Below are positions 21,756 through 29,942 of a DNA stretch of 64,000 nucleotides, piece after piece. The stretch comes from Synechococcus sp. KORDI-49 (GTDB lineage: Bacteria; Cyanobacteriota; Cyanobacteriia; PCC-6307; Cyanobiaceae), in contig NZ_CP006270.1 of the NCBI RefSeq assembly GCF_000737575.1, positions 685,163 to 749,162 of the forward strand, in the 5' to 3' direction. How positions within the stretch are numbered: the first letter of the stretch is position 1; every line of letters starts with the position of its first letter. The position numbers and the translations under genes were made by a program. A model generated the notes under the pieces. That model was given only the letters and a program-made list of their open reading frames with translations. It did no database searches and was not told where the DNA came from.

Positions 21756-22919
21756 ATGGTCGCCTCACCCCCGGACACATCACCGTCCATTCATGTTCGA
21801 GGAGCCGGTCCCACAGGATCTCTCCTCGCTCTGGCTCTGGCCCATCAAGGCCAGAGCGTCTTGCTTGAAGACCCCCTCACGGCCCCGGAGCTGCAGAGTC
21901 GCAGCCGGGCCTATGCCATCACCCACTCCAGTCGGCGGCTACTTCAGCGCCTGGACCTCTGGACATCCCTGGGCGATGTTCTCGTTCCCTTCACCCGGCT
22001 GGACCTGCGCGATGCGGGAAGCGGTGGTCGTGTGCTGTTCGGCCAGCAGGATCTGCGCCGCAGGAACCGTCGTCACCAGGCCATCGGCTGGATCCTCGAC
22101 CACCGTCCGCTGATGCGGCTGCTTCTGGCCAGGCTGGAGAAGTCGCCCCATGTGACCCTTGGTCTGGGCCGAGATCAGGATCAAATGACCAGGGAGCCAG
22201 CTGCGTTCGTCGTCGCAGCGGATGGTCCGTCGTCTCCCACCAGACAGTCCTGGGGCATCGACGTGGTTCAGCACCGTTACCGGCAGGGCTGCCTGACGGC
22301 GAAGGTGGTTCTGCGCGGTGTCGAACCCGGTGGGGCCTACGAGCTGTTCCGACCGGAAGGCCCCCTGGCGGTGCTTCCCATGGCCGATGGCTCCTATCAG
22401 GTGGTTTGGAGTGCTCCGATGCAGCACTGCCTCGACCGCGCAGACCTGGCCGATGGAGCGTTCCTCGATGCCCTGGCCACGGTTCTGCCGGAAGGAGTGG
22501 AACCGGATCTGCTCCTTGACCGACCGGCCGCCTTCCCCCAGACCTGGATGCTGGCCCGGAGCCTCCGTCACGGCCCGGCCGTTCTCGTGGGAGAGGCCGG
22601 TCACCGCTGCCATCCGGTGGGGGGGCAGGGCCTGAATCTCTGCTGGCGCGATGTCGAGACGCTGACGGACCTTGTGGCCAGCCAAGGCATCGGCCCACGC
22701 ACCGCCGCCCGTTACAGCCGTCGACGCTGGCCGGATCTGCTGATGGTGGGACTGGCCACGGATGCTCTCGTGCGGCTATTCTCGAACCGTCACCCCCTGC
22801 TGGTGGCCTTCCGGCAGCTGCTTCTGCCCTGCCTGGCCCTCAGCTCCCCACTTCGGCGCCTCTGCCTCAGTGCCATGACCGATGGCCCGCTGCGGGTTGG
22901 ACGCCCCCTGCCAGACTGA
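21756..22919 (+). CDS. UbiH/Coq6-like FAD-dependent monooxygenase
   Basis: The 387-residue flavoprotein has the N-terminal dinucleotide fold IHVRGAGPTGSLLALALAHQ with the acidic end of strand 2 (VLLED), and a C-terminal FAD site LVGEAGHRCHPVGGQGLNL near residue 280. The family hydroxylates aromatic quinone precursors or related rings. Cyanobacteria make plastoquinone and tocopherol rather than ubiquinone, so the true substrate is unknown. The usual GDAAH motif reads GEAGH, a conservative but uncommon change. It follows hli by 39 bases. Confidence 0.82.
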   Translation: MVASPPDTSPSIHVRGAGPTGSLLALALAHQGQSVLLEDPLTAPELQSRSRAYAITHSSRRLLQRLDLWTSLGDVLVPFTRLDLRDAGSGGRVLFGQQDLRRRNRRHQAIGWILDHRPLMRLLLARLEKSPHVTLGLGRDQDQMTREPAAFVVAADGPSSPTRQSWGIDVVQHRYRQGCLTAKVVLRGVEPGGAYELFRPEGPLAVLPMADGSYQVVWSAPMQHCLDRADLADGAFLDALATVLPEGVEPDLLLDRPAAFPQTWMLARSLRHGPAVLVGEAGHRCHPVGGQGLNLCWRDVETLTDLVASQGIGPRTAARYSRRRWPDLLMVGLATDALVRLFSNRHPLLVAFRQLLLPCLALSSPLRRLCLSAMTDGPLRVGRPLPD

Positions 22920-22938
22920 ACTGAACCGGAGTCGGGTG

Positions 22939-23151
22939 ATGGTTGTCTGCAGTCACCCTCAGCCGCTTCCATCGGAGGCGCTGCTCCACTTTCTGCAGCG
23001 CCGGCTCGGGCTGAGTGACAACGCCCTGAATCTCGGCCTGCGCCAGGCCGAACTGGAGCAGGCACCGTTGCCGATCGTGCTCTGGAGCTTCGGTCTGCTC
23101 AGCCTCGAGCAGTTTCAGCAGGTGCTCGATTGGGAGAACACTCAGGAATAG
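22939..23151 (+). CDS. DUF2949 family protein
   Basis: This 70-residue cyanobacterial protein contains [20 protein letters not shown] and ends [18 protein letters not shown], the DUF2949 pattern. It looks helical and soluble. The function is unknown. ATG 22939 follows a GTG by one codon; both are possible. The last 10 bases overlap the apt gene tail-to-tail. Confidence 0.82.
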   Translation: MVVCSHPQPLPSEALLHFLQRRLGLSDNALNLGLRQAELEQAPLPIVLWSFGLLSLEQFQQVLDWENTQE

Positions 23152-23681
23152 ACGAGCAGGGCTTCCACAGGCAGCCCCTGCGGCAGGGCCGCGCGACCAC
23201 CGAGTCCATCGAGCTCGATCACGAAGGCGAAACCGCAGAGCGTGCCACCGGCCTTGTCCACCAGGGCACCTGCCGCCGATGCCGTGCCACCGGTGGCCAG
23301 CAGATCATCCACCACCAGCACCCTCGGCTTGCCGTTGAGGGCGTCCTCCTGAATCTCCAGGCGATCGCTGCCGTATTCGAGGCTGTAATCGATGCCGATC
23401 ACCCCGCCCGGAAGTTTTCCCGGTTTGCGCACAGGCACGAACCCGAGGGACTGACGCTGAGCCAGCGGGGCACCGATGATGAACCCCCGGGCCTCGATTC
23501 CCACGATCAGATCGGGACGCAGGGTGTCGCAGACCTCTCCGAGACGGCGAAGCATTTCAGCCGTGGCCTGGGGGGAGCTCAGCAGGGGATTGATGTCCCT
23601 GAACAGAATGCCTGGCTTGGGAAAATCAGGGATTGATCGAATGAAAGGCTGAAGATCCAAAGCCTGATGACGCAGAGGCAT
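23142..23681 (-). CDS. apt: Adenine phosphoribosyltransferase
   Basis: Apt salvages adenine to AMP with PRPP. The 179-residue protein has the family N-terminus [20 protein letters not shown], the base-binding [16 protein letters not shown] and the PRPP loop [14 protein letters not shown]. The start at 23681 ([14 protein letters not shown]) is chosen because upstream codons overlap the divergent DUF3038 gene. The two starts lie 22 bases apart. Confidence 0.95.
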   Translation of the reverse strand: MPLRHQALDLQPFIRSIPDFPKPGILFRDINPLLSSPQATAEMLRRLGEVCDTLRPDLIVGIEARGFIIGAPLAQRQSLGFVPVRKPGKLPGGVIGIDYSLEYGSDRLEIQEDALNGKPRVLVVDDLLATGGTASAAGALVDKAGGTLCGFAFVIELDGLGGRAALPQGLPVEALLVYS

Positions 23682-23703
23682 AACCCCTGGCATCATCGCA
23701 GCC

Positions 23704-24240
23704 ATGACTGATGCCTCTGCCCCCCAGGGTGCCCGCCTCGGCCGACGTGGTGTGGAACGACTGGATCTGCTGCTGCTCACCATCGAGGCTCTCGACCTCA
23801 ATGCCGGCGAGTTCATGCTCTGGACCAGCCACCAGATGGGGCTGCAATCCCAGTTTCCCAACCGGGTTGAACTCTGGAAACGGCGTTGTCACAACCCACT
23901 GCGGCGCACCACACGGCGGGAACAGCTGGCACCGCTGGATGCGGAGTCTCTGATCTGTCTGGTCTGCGCCATGGCGGAACGGATCTATCCGATGCTGCAT
24001 CAGCTGCTCTCCTCCCGGGAGCCGGAGCAGCTCACCCGCCAGCGATGGCAGCTGCTCGAAACCCGCTTGGATGACTTGATCGAGGAACGCATGAACCCCC
24101 GGCGGGGAGCCGTTCTGCGGCTGCTCGACAAGCAATCCGGTGCGCCGATCCGCCGTCAGCTGATCAGCACACTGGCGCTGGTGGCCGGGCCCGGTGGCAT
24201 CGATCGCCTGCGGGCCACCCTCCTCGACCCGACGCCCTGA
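23704..24240 (+). CDS. DUF3038 family protein
   Basis: The 178 residues match the cyanobacterial DUF3038 family, with [20 protein letters not shown], the nearby [18 protein letters not shown] and [17 protein letters not shown]. It is predicted soluble and mostly helical, and its function is unknown. The next gene, DUF4335, begins 11 bases later; the pair recurs together in cyanobacteria, which suggests a shared task. Confidence 0.85.
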   Translation: MTDASAPQGARLGRRGVERLDLLLLTIEALDLNAGEFMLWTSHQMGLQSQFPNRVELWKRRCHNPLRRTTRREQLAPLDAESLICLVCAMAERIYPMLHQLLSSREPEQLTRQRWQLLETRLDDLIEERMNPRRGAVLRLLDKQSGAPIRRQLISTLALVAGPGGIDRLRATLLDPTP

Positions 24241-24251
24241 CTCACCGCAGC

Positions 24252-24869
24252 ATGCAGAAGAACGCTTACCGCTACGAACAGACCGCTGCGCGACTGCTGG
24301 TGGAGGGCTACCCGGATCTGTCTTCAGGGCAACCCGTGGATGCCATCGGGATCCTCTCCGGATGGCGGATGCAGCTGGTGGCAGCCCCGGAACTCCAGGG
24401 AACCCGCGAACACCTGGAAGCACTGATGGCCGTGGTGATGCCCTACGCCCGCCACCTGCTCTCCGGCGTGGGGCGGTCCTTCGCCTCCGATGGTGACGTC
24501 GTGACCATTGAACCGGCAGGGGCCCAGCATCAGCTGCTGCTGCGCAGCAGTCAGGACGGCATCGAGCCGCTGCGGCTGATGCTCGATGACGCCGAGCTCT
24601 CGGATCTCGTGCGCTGCCTGGACCGGCTTCGACTCGATCAGCGGGTCCAGCTGAGCTGGCAGCTGGCCGAGAACAGGCCGTTGCCGCGTCAGGAGCTGGT
24701 GGAGAAGATTCCTCTGCAGCGCCGCCTGAGTGCCCCCGTGCTCGGCGGTCTCGCCCTGGCCTCCAGCGTCGCGGCAGCGCTCGTGCTGCCTCTCCCGCCG
24801 CTGCAGGAGAAGCCGACCACAGCACCGGTGCAACCATCCGAACAACCGGCCGCGGAAGCAGAGCGTTGA
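24252..24869 (+). CDS. DUF4335 family protein
   Basis: The 205-residue protein begins MQKNAYRYEQTAARLLVEGY, with a DUF4335-type core (QPVDAIGILSGWRMQLV). A C-terminal membrane segment (about residues 159-178, LGGLALASSVAAALVLPL) ends in a proline-rich tail. The arrangement suggests a cytosolic domain anchored by its C-terminus. It is probably cotranscribed with DUF3038. Function is unknown. Confidence 0.85.
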   Translation: MQKNAYRYEQTAARLLVEGYPDLSSGQPVDAIGILSGWRMQLVAAPELQGTREHLEALMAVVMPYARHLLSGVGRSFASDGDVVTIEPAGAQHQLLLRSSQDGIEPLRLMLDDAELSDLVRCLDRLRLDQRVQLSWQLAENRPLPRQELVEKIPLQRRLSAPVLGGLALASSVAAALVLPLPPLQEKPTTAPVQPSEQPAAEAER

Positions 24870-24925
24870 CGAGCGCTGCACAGGCTTCAGAATCGTCGCT
24901 TAGGCGAGCTGTTCGGTGCTCCGCG

Positions 24926-25171
24926 ATGACGGTGAGCTGGTCTGAACTGAGAAGGCGTGTCGCCCGCATCGGCGCCTCCCTGGACGTGGTGGTGCGCAGT
25001 GATCCCGAGGTGTGCGGCCTCAGCGGCTCGGGATACCACCTGACGCTCCACCACAGCGGATACGGAGACTGCACCGTGGGCAGCCTCACCCTGATCGACT
25101 GCCCGAATGAACTGGTGTTGATCGAATTCGAGCGCTGGATGCGCGGTGCCGGACACTCGCTGGTTCTATGA
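24926..25171 (+). CDS. Small conserved hypothetical protein
   Basis: I do not recognise this 81-residue product. It begins MTVSWSELRRRVARIGASLD and contains GLSGSGYHLTLHHSGYGDCT and LVLIEFERWMRGAGHSLVL. It is soluble and probably alpha/beta. The ATG at 24926 is used because upstream codons look non-coding. Its stop overlaps the next start by 4 bases (ATGA), supporting expression as a pair. Confidence 0.65.
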   Translation: MTVSWSELRRRVARIGASLDVVVRSDPEVCGLSGSGYHLTLHHSGYGDCTVGSLTLIDCPNELVLIEFERWMRGAGHSLVL

Positions 25172-25554
25172 GCAAGGTGGCCCGCCGACCCCAGCGTGGT
25201 CCCCAGCGAGGGGAGGGATCACGGCAGGTCTTCCGACGCCGTCGCCGCATTCCAACCGGACTGGTCGTGCGTCAGCTGTTGGCGGTTCTGCTGATGCTCA
25301 GTGGAGGGATCGGCGTGGTCGTCCTGCTGCAACGCCTGCCGGAGCAGGTGGATGTGGTGCTGCTGGTGAGCGAGGCCATCGCTGATCTGATCCGCGGCAT
25401 CCAGCAACTGCTGGAAGCTCTGCTGGGACTGGCGGCCGTGGTGCTGATCGGAGCGCTTGTGGTGCTCGCCGCTGTTCTGATCCTCGGCGGTGTGTGGCGA
25501 TTGCTGCGACTGCTCCGCCTGATGCTGTCGCCACCCGATCAGGGTCGACGCTGA
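25168..25554 (+). CDS. Small basic two-helix membrane protein
   Basis: The 128 residues have a strongly basic N-terminus (RRPQRGPQRGEGSRQVFRRR), then hydrophobic segments at about 34-54 and 84-110 and a short basic tail. No known family is recognised. The arginine-rich start could bind nucleic acid or membrane lipid, but this is a guess. It is translationally coupled to the preceding gene and overlaps the next gene tail-to-tail by 16 bases. Confidence 0.65.
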   Translation: MSKVARRPQRGPQRGEGSRQVFRRRRRIPTGLVVRQLLAVLLMLSGGIGVVVLLQRLPEQVDVVLLVSEAIADLIRGIQQLLEALLGLAAVVLIGALVVLAAVLILGGVWRLLRLLRLMLSPPDQGRR

Positions 25555-26006
25555 CGGGGCGCCAGGGAGCGCTGCAGATTCCAGAGTTCCGCGAGCGTGA
25601 CACCCCCGTCACGGTCACCGTCCAGTCGGTCGAAATGACGGCCGATCCAGGGAATCGCAGCGGCCTCCACTCGGCTGAGCGACTTGTCACCGTTGAGATC
25701 GGCCTTGTGGAAGCGACGCTTCAGCCGCTGGCCGCTCGGCTGGGCAGCGGGAACGCTCAGATCTTCGATCAACAGATAAGTGCGACCTTTCGTGCGACGC
25801 AGACGCCGCTCGAGAGCCCGACGGCCCTGGAGCTCCCCCGGATCAAGGCGCCCGTCGCGGTTCGCATCGAGCCTCACGAACAGAGCCTGCATCCGGGTGC
25901 TGTACACCTGCATCGGCTGTCCGTTGGACTGGGCTATGGCGGACGATGCCGTCGAAAGGATGGACAGGGCCAGTGCAAGGGCCCCGGAAGTCAAGGGAGC
26001 AGGCAT
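25539..26006 (-). CDS. Secreted EF-hand protein
   Basis: The 155-residue protein has a probable signal peptide (residues 1-25, cleavage near AIA-QS). It has three EF-hand-type loops: DANRDGRLDPGE (about 48), DLNGDKSLSRVE (about 103) and DGDRDGGVTLAE (about 128). Calcium binding in the periplasm or at the cell surface is likely. No enzyme domain is present. It stands alone on the minus strand between two plus-strand groups. Confidence 0.8.
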   Translation of the reverse strand: MPAPLTSGALALALSILSTASSAIAQSNGQPMQVYSTRMQALFVRLDANRDGRLDPGELQGRRALERRLRRTKGRTYLLIEDLSVPAAQPSGQRLKRRFHKADLNGDKSLSRVEAAAIPWIGRHFDRLDGDRDGGVTLAELWNLQRSLAPRQRRP

Positions 26007-26154
26007 GAATCCAGCCTATGGAGACCATCAAGCCCTGGCGGTGTCTGAAACGTGACCGGGGTGGCGGCAGCTGTGACAGGGTTCCCCTGAACGACGACAG
26101 TCCAGGCCCCTCTGCATACGATCGGCTCATCCGACGGAATCCGAACAGCTGACC

Positions 26155-26880
26155 ATGACCCGTGCATCGATGGTGTGGGTGGTCGATGACGATCCCGAGC
26201 TGCGCAAGATGGTCGGGACCTATCTGATCGATCAGGGCTACGACGTGCGCTGCCTCTGCGATGTGAAGCAGATGGAGGCCCGCCTGGAGTTCCAGCGTCC
26301 GGATCTTGTGGTGCTGGATCTGATGCTCCCCGGCGACGATGGGCTGACGGCTCTGCGCCGTCTGCGCGATGCCGGAGATGACCTGCCTGTGGTGATGCTC
26401 ACCGCCCGGGGAGAGGCCGTGGATCGGATCATCGGCCTGGAACAGGGAGCGGATGACTACCTCGGGAAGCCATTTCTGCCGCGGGAGCTTTCCGCCCGCA
26501 TCGAGGCGGTGCTGCGCCGCCGCAGCACCGTTCCGGCAGGAACCCCGGTGGCGGAAGGCGGCCAGGTGAGCTTCGGGGAGAACGTGCTCGATCTCTCGGC
26601 CCGCACACTGCTCCAGAACGATCAACCCGTTGTGATCACCAGCGGCGAGTTCAGTCTTCTGGCCGCATTCGTTCAGCATCCCCACCGCCCTCTGTCCCGG
26701 GAACGGTTGATCGAGCTGGCCCGCGGACCCGGTTGTGAGACCGACAGTCGCAGCATGGATGTGCAGGTGTCCAGGGTGCGCAAGCTGGTGGAGCCGGACC
26801 CGACACGACCTCGCTACCTGCAGACCGTATGGGGATACGGCTACGTCTTTGTGCCGGATGGCACGCCCCGCTCCCGCTGA
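26155..26880 (+). CDS. OmpR-family response regulator
   Basis: The 241 residues comprise a receiver domain (acidic pocket DDD at residues 11-13, phospho-acceptor Asp55 in LVVLDLMLPGDDG, lysine in GKPFLPREL) and a C-terminal winged helix (ITSGEFSLLAAFVQHPHRPL, then YLQTVWGYGYVF). It should bind DNA upon phosphorylation by the kinase encoded one base after its stop. Target genes are unknown. The sequence is OmpR-like rather than clearly RpaA, RpaB or PhoB. Confidence 0.93.
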   Translation: MTRASMVWVVDDDPELRKMVGTYLIDQGYDVRCLCDVKQMEARLEFQRPDLVVLDLMLPGDDGLTALRRLRDAGDDLPVVMLTARGEAVDRIIGLEQGADDYLGKPFLPRELSARIEAVLRRRSTVPAGTPVAEGGQVSFGENVLDLSARTLLQNDQPVVITSGEFSLLAAFVQHPHRPLSRERLIELARGPGCETDSRSMDVQVSRVRKLVEPDPTRPRYLQTVWGYGYVFVPDGTPRSR

Positions 26881-26881
26881 G

Positions 26882-28249
26882 ATGAGGCTGGCCGTCTCCT
26901 GGTGGCGGCTGATCCTGCGCGTGAGCTGCTGGAGCGGCCTCCTGGTGGGGGGCTGGGTGCTGGCTCTTCTGCTGCTGCAGGTGCTGTTCGGCCGACAGCT
27001 GGAACGGGTGCAGACCGTTCAGCTGGGCCGGGAACTGGCGCTCAATGTGCGGCTGACGGAACTGACGCTGGAGCGCTACCCACCGGTGCTCATCAACGAA
27101 CTGACGGGCCTGCAGCTGGCGGTGATGGAGCGGCCACCCCGGGCCGGTCCGGTGGATGCCGGACTGCACCGGCGCATGCAGGGACTGCAGAACGAACTTT
27201 GCACACGCCTCTCCCATTGCCCGACCCTGCTGCCGGCGCAGGGGAGCTCTCGCCAACAGGGCGTGTGGATCGAGCTGATCTCTCCACTGGAACCGGTCTG
27301 GCTGCGGGTGGAACTGCCGACGGCACGAGGCTGGCCACCGGAGCCGATGCTGCTGGTGGTTGCCCTGGTCGCAGCGGTGATCTTCACCGGGGTTCTCTAT
27401 CTGCTGCTGGAGGTGGAACGGCCCCTGCGCGGACTGGAGCGGGCCCTCTCAAGGGTGGGGGAAGGCTCCGATCCGGCCACGGTCCCCGTCAGCGGGGCAC
27501 CCGAGGTGCAGCGGATCACCCGTCGCTTCAATGCCATGGTGCAGCGCCTGGCGACGAACCGGCGCGAGCGCGCCACCATGCTCGCCGGCATTGCCCATGA
27601 CCTGCGCGCCCCGATCACACGGCTGCGCTTCCGCCTCTCGCTGCCGAGGCTCGGGGCGGACGAGCGACAACGCTGCACCAGTGATCTCGAGGCACTGGAA
27701 CGGATCACCGGCCAGTTTCTTCTTTATGCCGGCGGGGGAGAACGGGAACGGATGGTGGCCTGTCCGCTGGATCAATGGCTCGCGGAAGTGGCGGCGGGCC
27801 ATCCCCAGGAGCAACTCCGGCTTGACCTGCTGCCGATCACGGCCGACGTGCGGCCGGTGGCGCTCGGACGAGCGGTCTCCAACCTGATCGACAACGCGCT
27901 CACCTATGGCCGACCTCCGCTTGTGGTGCGTCTGCTGGATCGGGATCCGGGGTTCTGCATCGAGGTCTGGGACCAGGGCGACGGCATACCCCCGGAACAG
28001 TGGGATCGTGCCCAGCAACCGTTCCAGCGCCTCGACGAGGCCCGTGGCGAGCAGGGACATTGCGGCCTCGGTCTGGCGATCGTCGGCCATGTGGTGACTC
28101 AGCACGGCGGTCGCATCCGTTTCCGGCAGGCCGCCTCCGGTTCCGAACCCGGTCACTTCGCTGTCGTGCTGGAGATTCCTGCCACGGAGGCCAACGGCAG
28201 GCCGGGCTCCGAAACTGATCGGAAATCGCGATCTGAAATCCGTTCTTAA
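26882..28249 (+). CDS. EnvZ-like sensor histidine kinase
   Basis: The 455-residue kinase has membrane segments at about 9-31 and 157-180 around a periplasmic domain of roughly 125 residues, then HAMP, the H-box MLAGIAHDLRAPITRLR, N-box NLIDNALTYG, and the G-boxes WDQGDGIPP and GLGLAIV. It starts one base after the response-regulator stop, so the pair is an operon. The order and architecture resemble EnvZ/OmpR, which senses osmotic or envelope state; the signal here is unknown. Confidence 0.92.
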   Translation: MRLAVSWWRLILRVSCWSGLLVGGWVLALLLLQVLFGRQLERVQTVQLGRELALNVRLTELTLERYPPVLINELTGLQLAVMERPPRAGPVDAGLHRRMQGLQNELCTRLSHCPTLLPAQGSSRQQGVWIELISPLEPVWLRVELPTARGWPPEPMLLVVALVAAVIFTGVLYLLLEVERPLRGLERALSRVGEGSDPATVPVSGAPEVQRITRRFNAMVQRLATNRRERATMLAGIAHDLRAPITRLRFRLSLPRLGADERQRCTSDLEALERITGQFLLYAGGGERERMVACPLDQWLAEVAAGHPQEQLRLDLLPITADVRPVALGRAVSNLIDNALTYGRPPLVVRLLDRDPGFCIEVWDQGDGIPPEQWDRAQQPFQRLDEARGEQGHCGLGLAIVGHVVTQHGGRIRFRQAASGSEPGHFAVVLEIPATEANGRPGSETDRKSRSEIRS

Positions 28250-28289
28250 CGTGACGGTGGCATGAATAGTCCATCGAGTTCCGCGACCG

Positions 28290-29201
28290 ATGAGCAAAAA
28301 CCAGAAGCACGACATGGCATCTGTGCTGGACGCTCTGGACCACAGTGACGGCGATATCGATCACCCCCAGGAAATGCTGATCGAACTCCAGGACGGCTTC
28401 TCCAGCGATCACAAGCGCCTGGAGAAGAAGACCTACGAGAAGGAACTGGCGAAGCTCCAGTCCGAACTGGTGAAGATGCAGTACTGGGTGAAGGCCACAG
28501 GCTTCAGGATGATCATCCTGTTCGAGGGACGGGATGCCGCCGGCAAGGGCGGTTCGATCAAACGCCTCACCGAACCGATGAATCCGCGCGGATGCCGGGT
28601 CGTCGCCCTGGGCACGCCGTCCGATCAACAGAAGAGCCAGTGGTACTTCCAGCGCTATGTGGAGCATTTCCCCAGCGCCGGCGAGATCGTCGTCTTCGAT
28701 CGCAGCTGGTACAACCGCGCCGGAGTGGAGCGGGTGATGGGGTTTGCCACCCCGGAGCAGGTGGAGCAGTTCTACGTGGCCTGCCCTCAGTTCGAGCGGA
28801 TGATCGTCCAGGACGGCATCCTGCTGCTGAAGTACTGGTTCTCGATCAACGACGAGGAGCAGGAGAAGCGCTTCCAGGCGCGTATCGATTGCGAGGAGCG
28901 GCGCTGGAAGTTGAGCCCGATGGACATCGAATCCCGCAACCGCTGGGTCGAATATTCAAGAGCCAAGGACATCATGTTCTCCAAGACCCATATCCCCGAG
29001 GCTCCCTGGTTCACCGTTGAGGCGAATGACAAACGCCGTGCCCGCCTGAACTGCCTCAGCCACGTGCTCAGCAAGGTGCCCTATGAGGACATGACGCCGG
29101 ACCCGATCGAGATGCCGAGCCGCCCGGAGCAGGGGGACTACAAGCGTCCCCCTTTCAACGAGCAGTTCTTCGTTCCGAACAACTACCCCTACCGGGACTG
29201 A
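28290..29201 (+). CDS. ppk2: Polyphosphate kinase 2
   Basis: PPK2 transfers phosphate between polyphosphate and nucleotides. The 303-residue single-domain protein has Walker A FEGRDAAGKGGSIKRLTEPM, Walker B VVFDRSWYNRAGVERVMGF and the lid region PHI-like DIMFSKTHIPEAPW. This is a one-domain enzyme; whether it prefers GDP or ADP cannot be told by eye. It starts 40 bases after the kinase gene. A single CTTAAC lies in the gap, too little to call a Pho box. Confidence 0.93.
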   Translation: MSKNQKHDMASVLDALDHSDGDIDHPQEMLIELQDGFSSDHKRLEKKTYEKELAKLQSELVKMQYWVKATGFRMIILFEGRDAAGKGGSIKRLTEPMNPRGCRVVALGTPSDQQKSQWYFQRYVEHFPSAGEIVVFDRSWYNRAGVERVMGFATPEQVEQFYVACPQFERMIVQDGILLLKYWFSINDEEQEKRFQARIDCEERRWKLSPMDIESRNRWVEYSRAKDIMFSKTHIPEAPWFTVEANDKRRARLNCLSHVLSKVPYEDMTPDPIEMPSRPEQGDYKRPPFNEQFFVPNNYPYRD

Positions 29202-29213
29202 TCCTCAGCAGAC

Positions 29214-29405
29214 TCAAGCCGCAGCGGCCACAGGCAGATGACAGCCGAGGTTCACCTCGCCTTCGTCCATCAGGCGTCCGAGCCGGATGGCGGTGGCCAC
29301 CTCCGCCCGGCTGAAATCATCCTGATGGTGGGCCAGCCAGTTCACATCACCTTCGGTGATGACACCGCTGTTCAGGGACTCCAGGAAGAGCTCACCGATG
29401 GTCAT
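29214..29405 (-). CDS. Small conserved picocyanobacterial protein
   Basis: The 63 residues begin MTIGELFLESLNSGVITEGD and continue WLAHHQDDFSRAEVATAIRL. It looks helical and soluble. Similar short proteins are common in marine Synechococcus, but I know no function. A perfect 9-bp dyad sits directly upstream of the ATG and may control it. The 3' end faces ppk2. Confidence 0.7.
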   Translation of the reverse strand: MTIGELFLESLNSGVITEGDVNWLAHHQDDFSRAEVATAIRLGRLMDEGEVNLGCHLPVAAAA

Positions 29406-29410
29406 GAGAG

Positions 29411-29434
29411 TGATGTAACTACTTCGTTACATCA
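29411..29434. promoter_or_regulatory. Perfect 9-bp dyad at a small gene's start
   Basis: TGATGTAAC (29411-29419) and GTTACATCA (29426-29434) are exact reverse complements around six bases. The dyad lies 5 bases upstream of the minus-strand ATG at 29405, where a ribosome site would be. It could be an operator or an RNA hairpin that masks initiation. Confidence 0.45.
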
Positions 29435-29529
29435 TGCCAACGTCGGACCTTGAGCCGTGGCCCCATCACGCTTAAGGTGCTGGACCTTTCTTTCCTCACA
29501 GGAATTTGGGCGGGTCCTGGCAGGTGCTG

Positions 29530-29745
29530 ATGCGATGCGTGGCCAGCGGGCTTTTCCTGTTGGCTCACGGCCTTCTGGTGCTGGAACACATCGCCATCGG
29601 CACGGCCCTTCACGGTGTTGCCGAACTGTTCCTCGCCCCCTGGGCCGTTCGCCATCGCGCCTGGGATCTGATCGTCATCGGACTGATCTTCTGCGTCTTC
29701 GATCTTTGGGGCACGATCCGGCTCACCGGAGCCGGAATGGCCTGA
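29530..29745 (+). CDS. Small membrane protein
   Basis: The 71-residue product has two hydrophobic segments, VASGLFLLAHGLLVLEHIAI and the later WDLIVIGLIFCVFDLWGTI. No family is recognised. In-frame starts at TTG 29506, GTG 29524 and ATG 29530 are all possible; the ATG is used. Regularly spaced membrane residues make it more plausible than the opposite-strand reading of the same bases. Confidence 0.55.
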   Translation: MRCVASGLFLLAHGLLVLEHIAIGTALHGVAELFLAPWAVRHRAWDLIVIGLIFCVFDLWGTIRLTGAGMA

Positions 29746-29942
29746 GCCTGCCGCCTTCGGGATCAACCGTGAAATCGCTGAAACCAGAACGCTGATAATT
29801 GCCAGGAAGAATATAAAAACATCAGCAAAAACAACCAGTTCAACCATGCCGGACGGCGGTCATTTTCAAACATGGCATCGCAGCGACTGATGCGATCTTA
29901 GGCCTGGTAACCAAGTAAAATCGGGTTGAATGTCACAAGGCT

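Noticed and set aside
28250-28289. Pho box upstream of ppk2
   Set aside because: Only one CTTAAC half-repeat is present; a cyanobacterial Pho box needs two or more spaced repeats.
29411-29434. NtcA binding site
   Set aside because: The dyad is GTA-N10-TAC, not the required GTA-N8-TAC, and no suitably placed -10 was seen.
29419-29847. A 142-codon minus-strand open frame with a hydrophobic start
   Set aside because: Its downstream part is charged low-complexity sequence; the plus-strand membrane protein at 29530 is the better reading.
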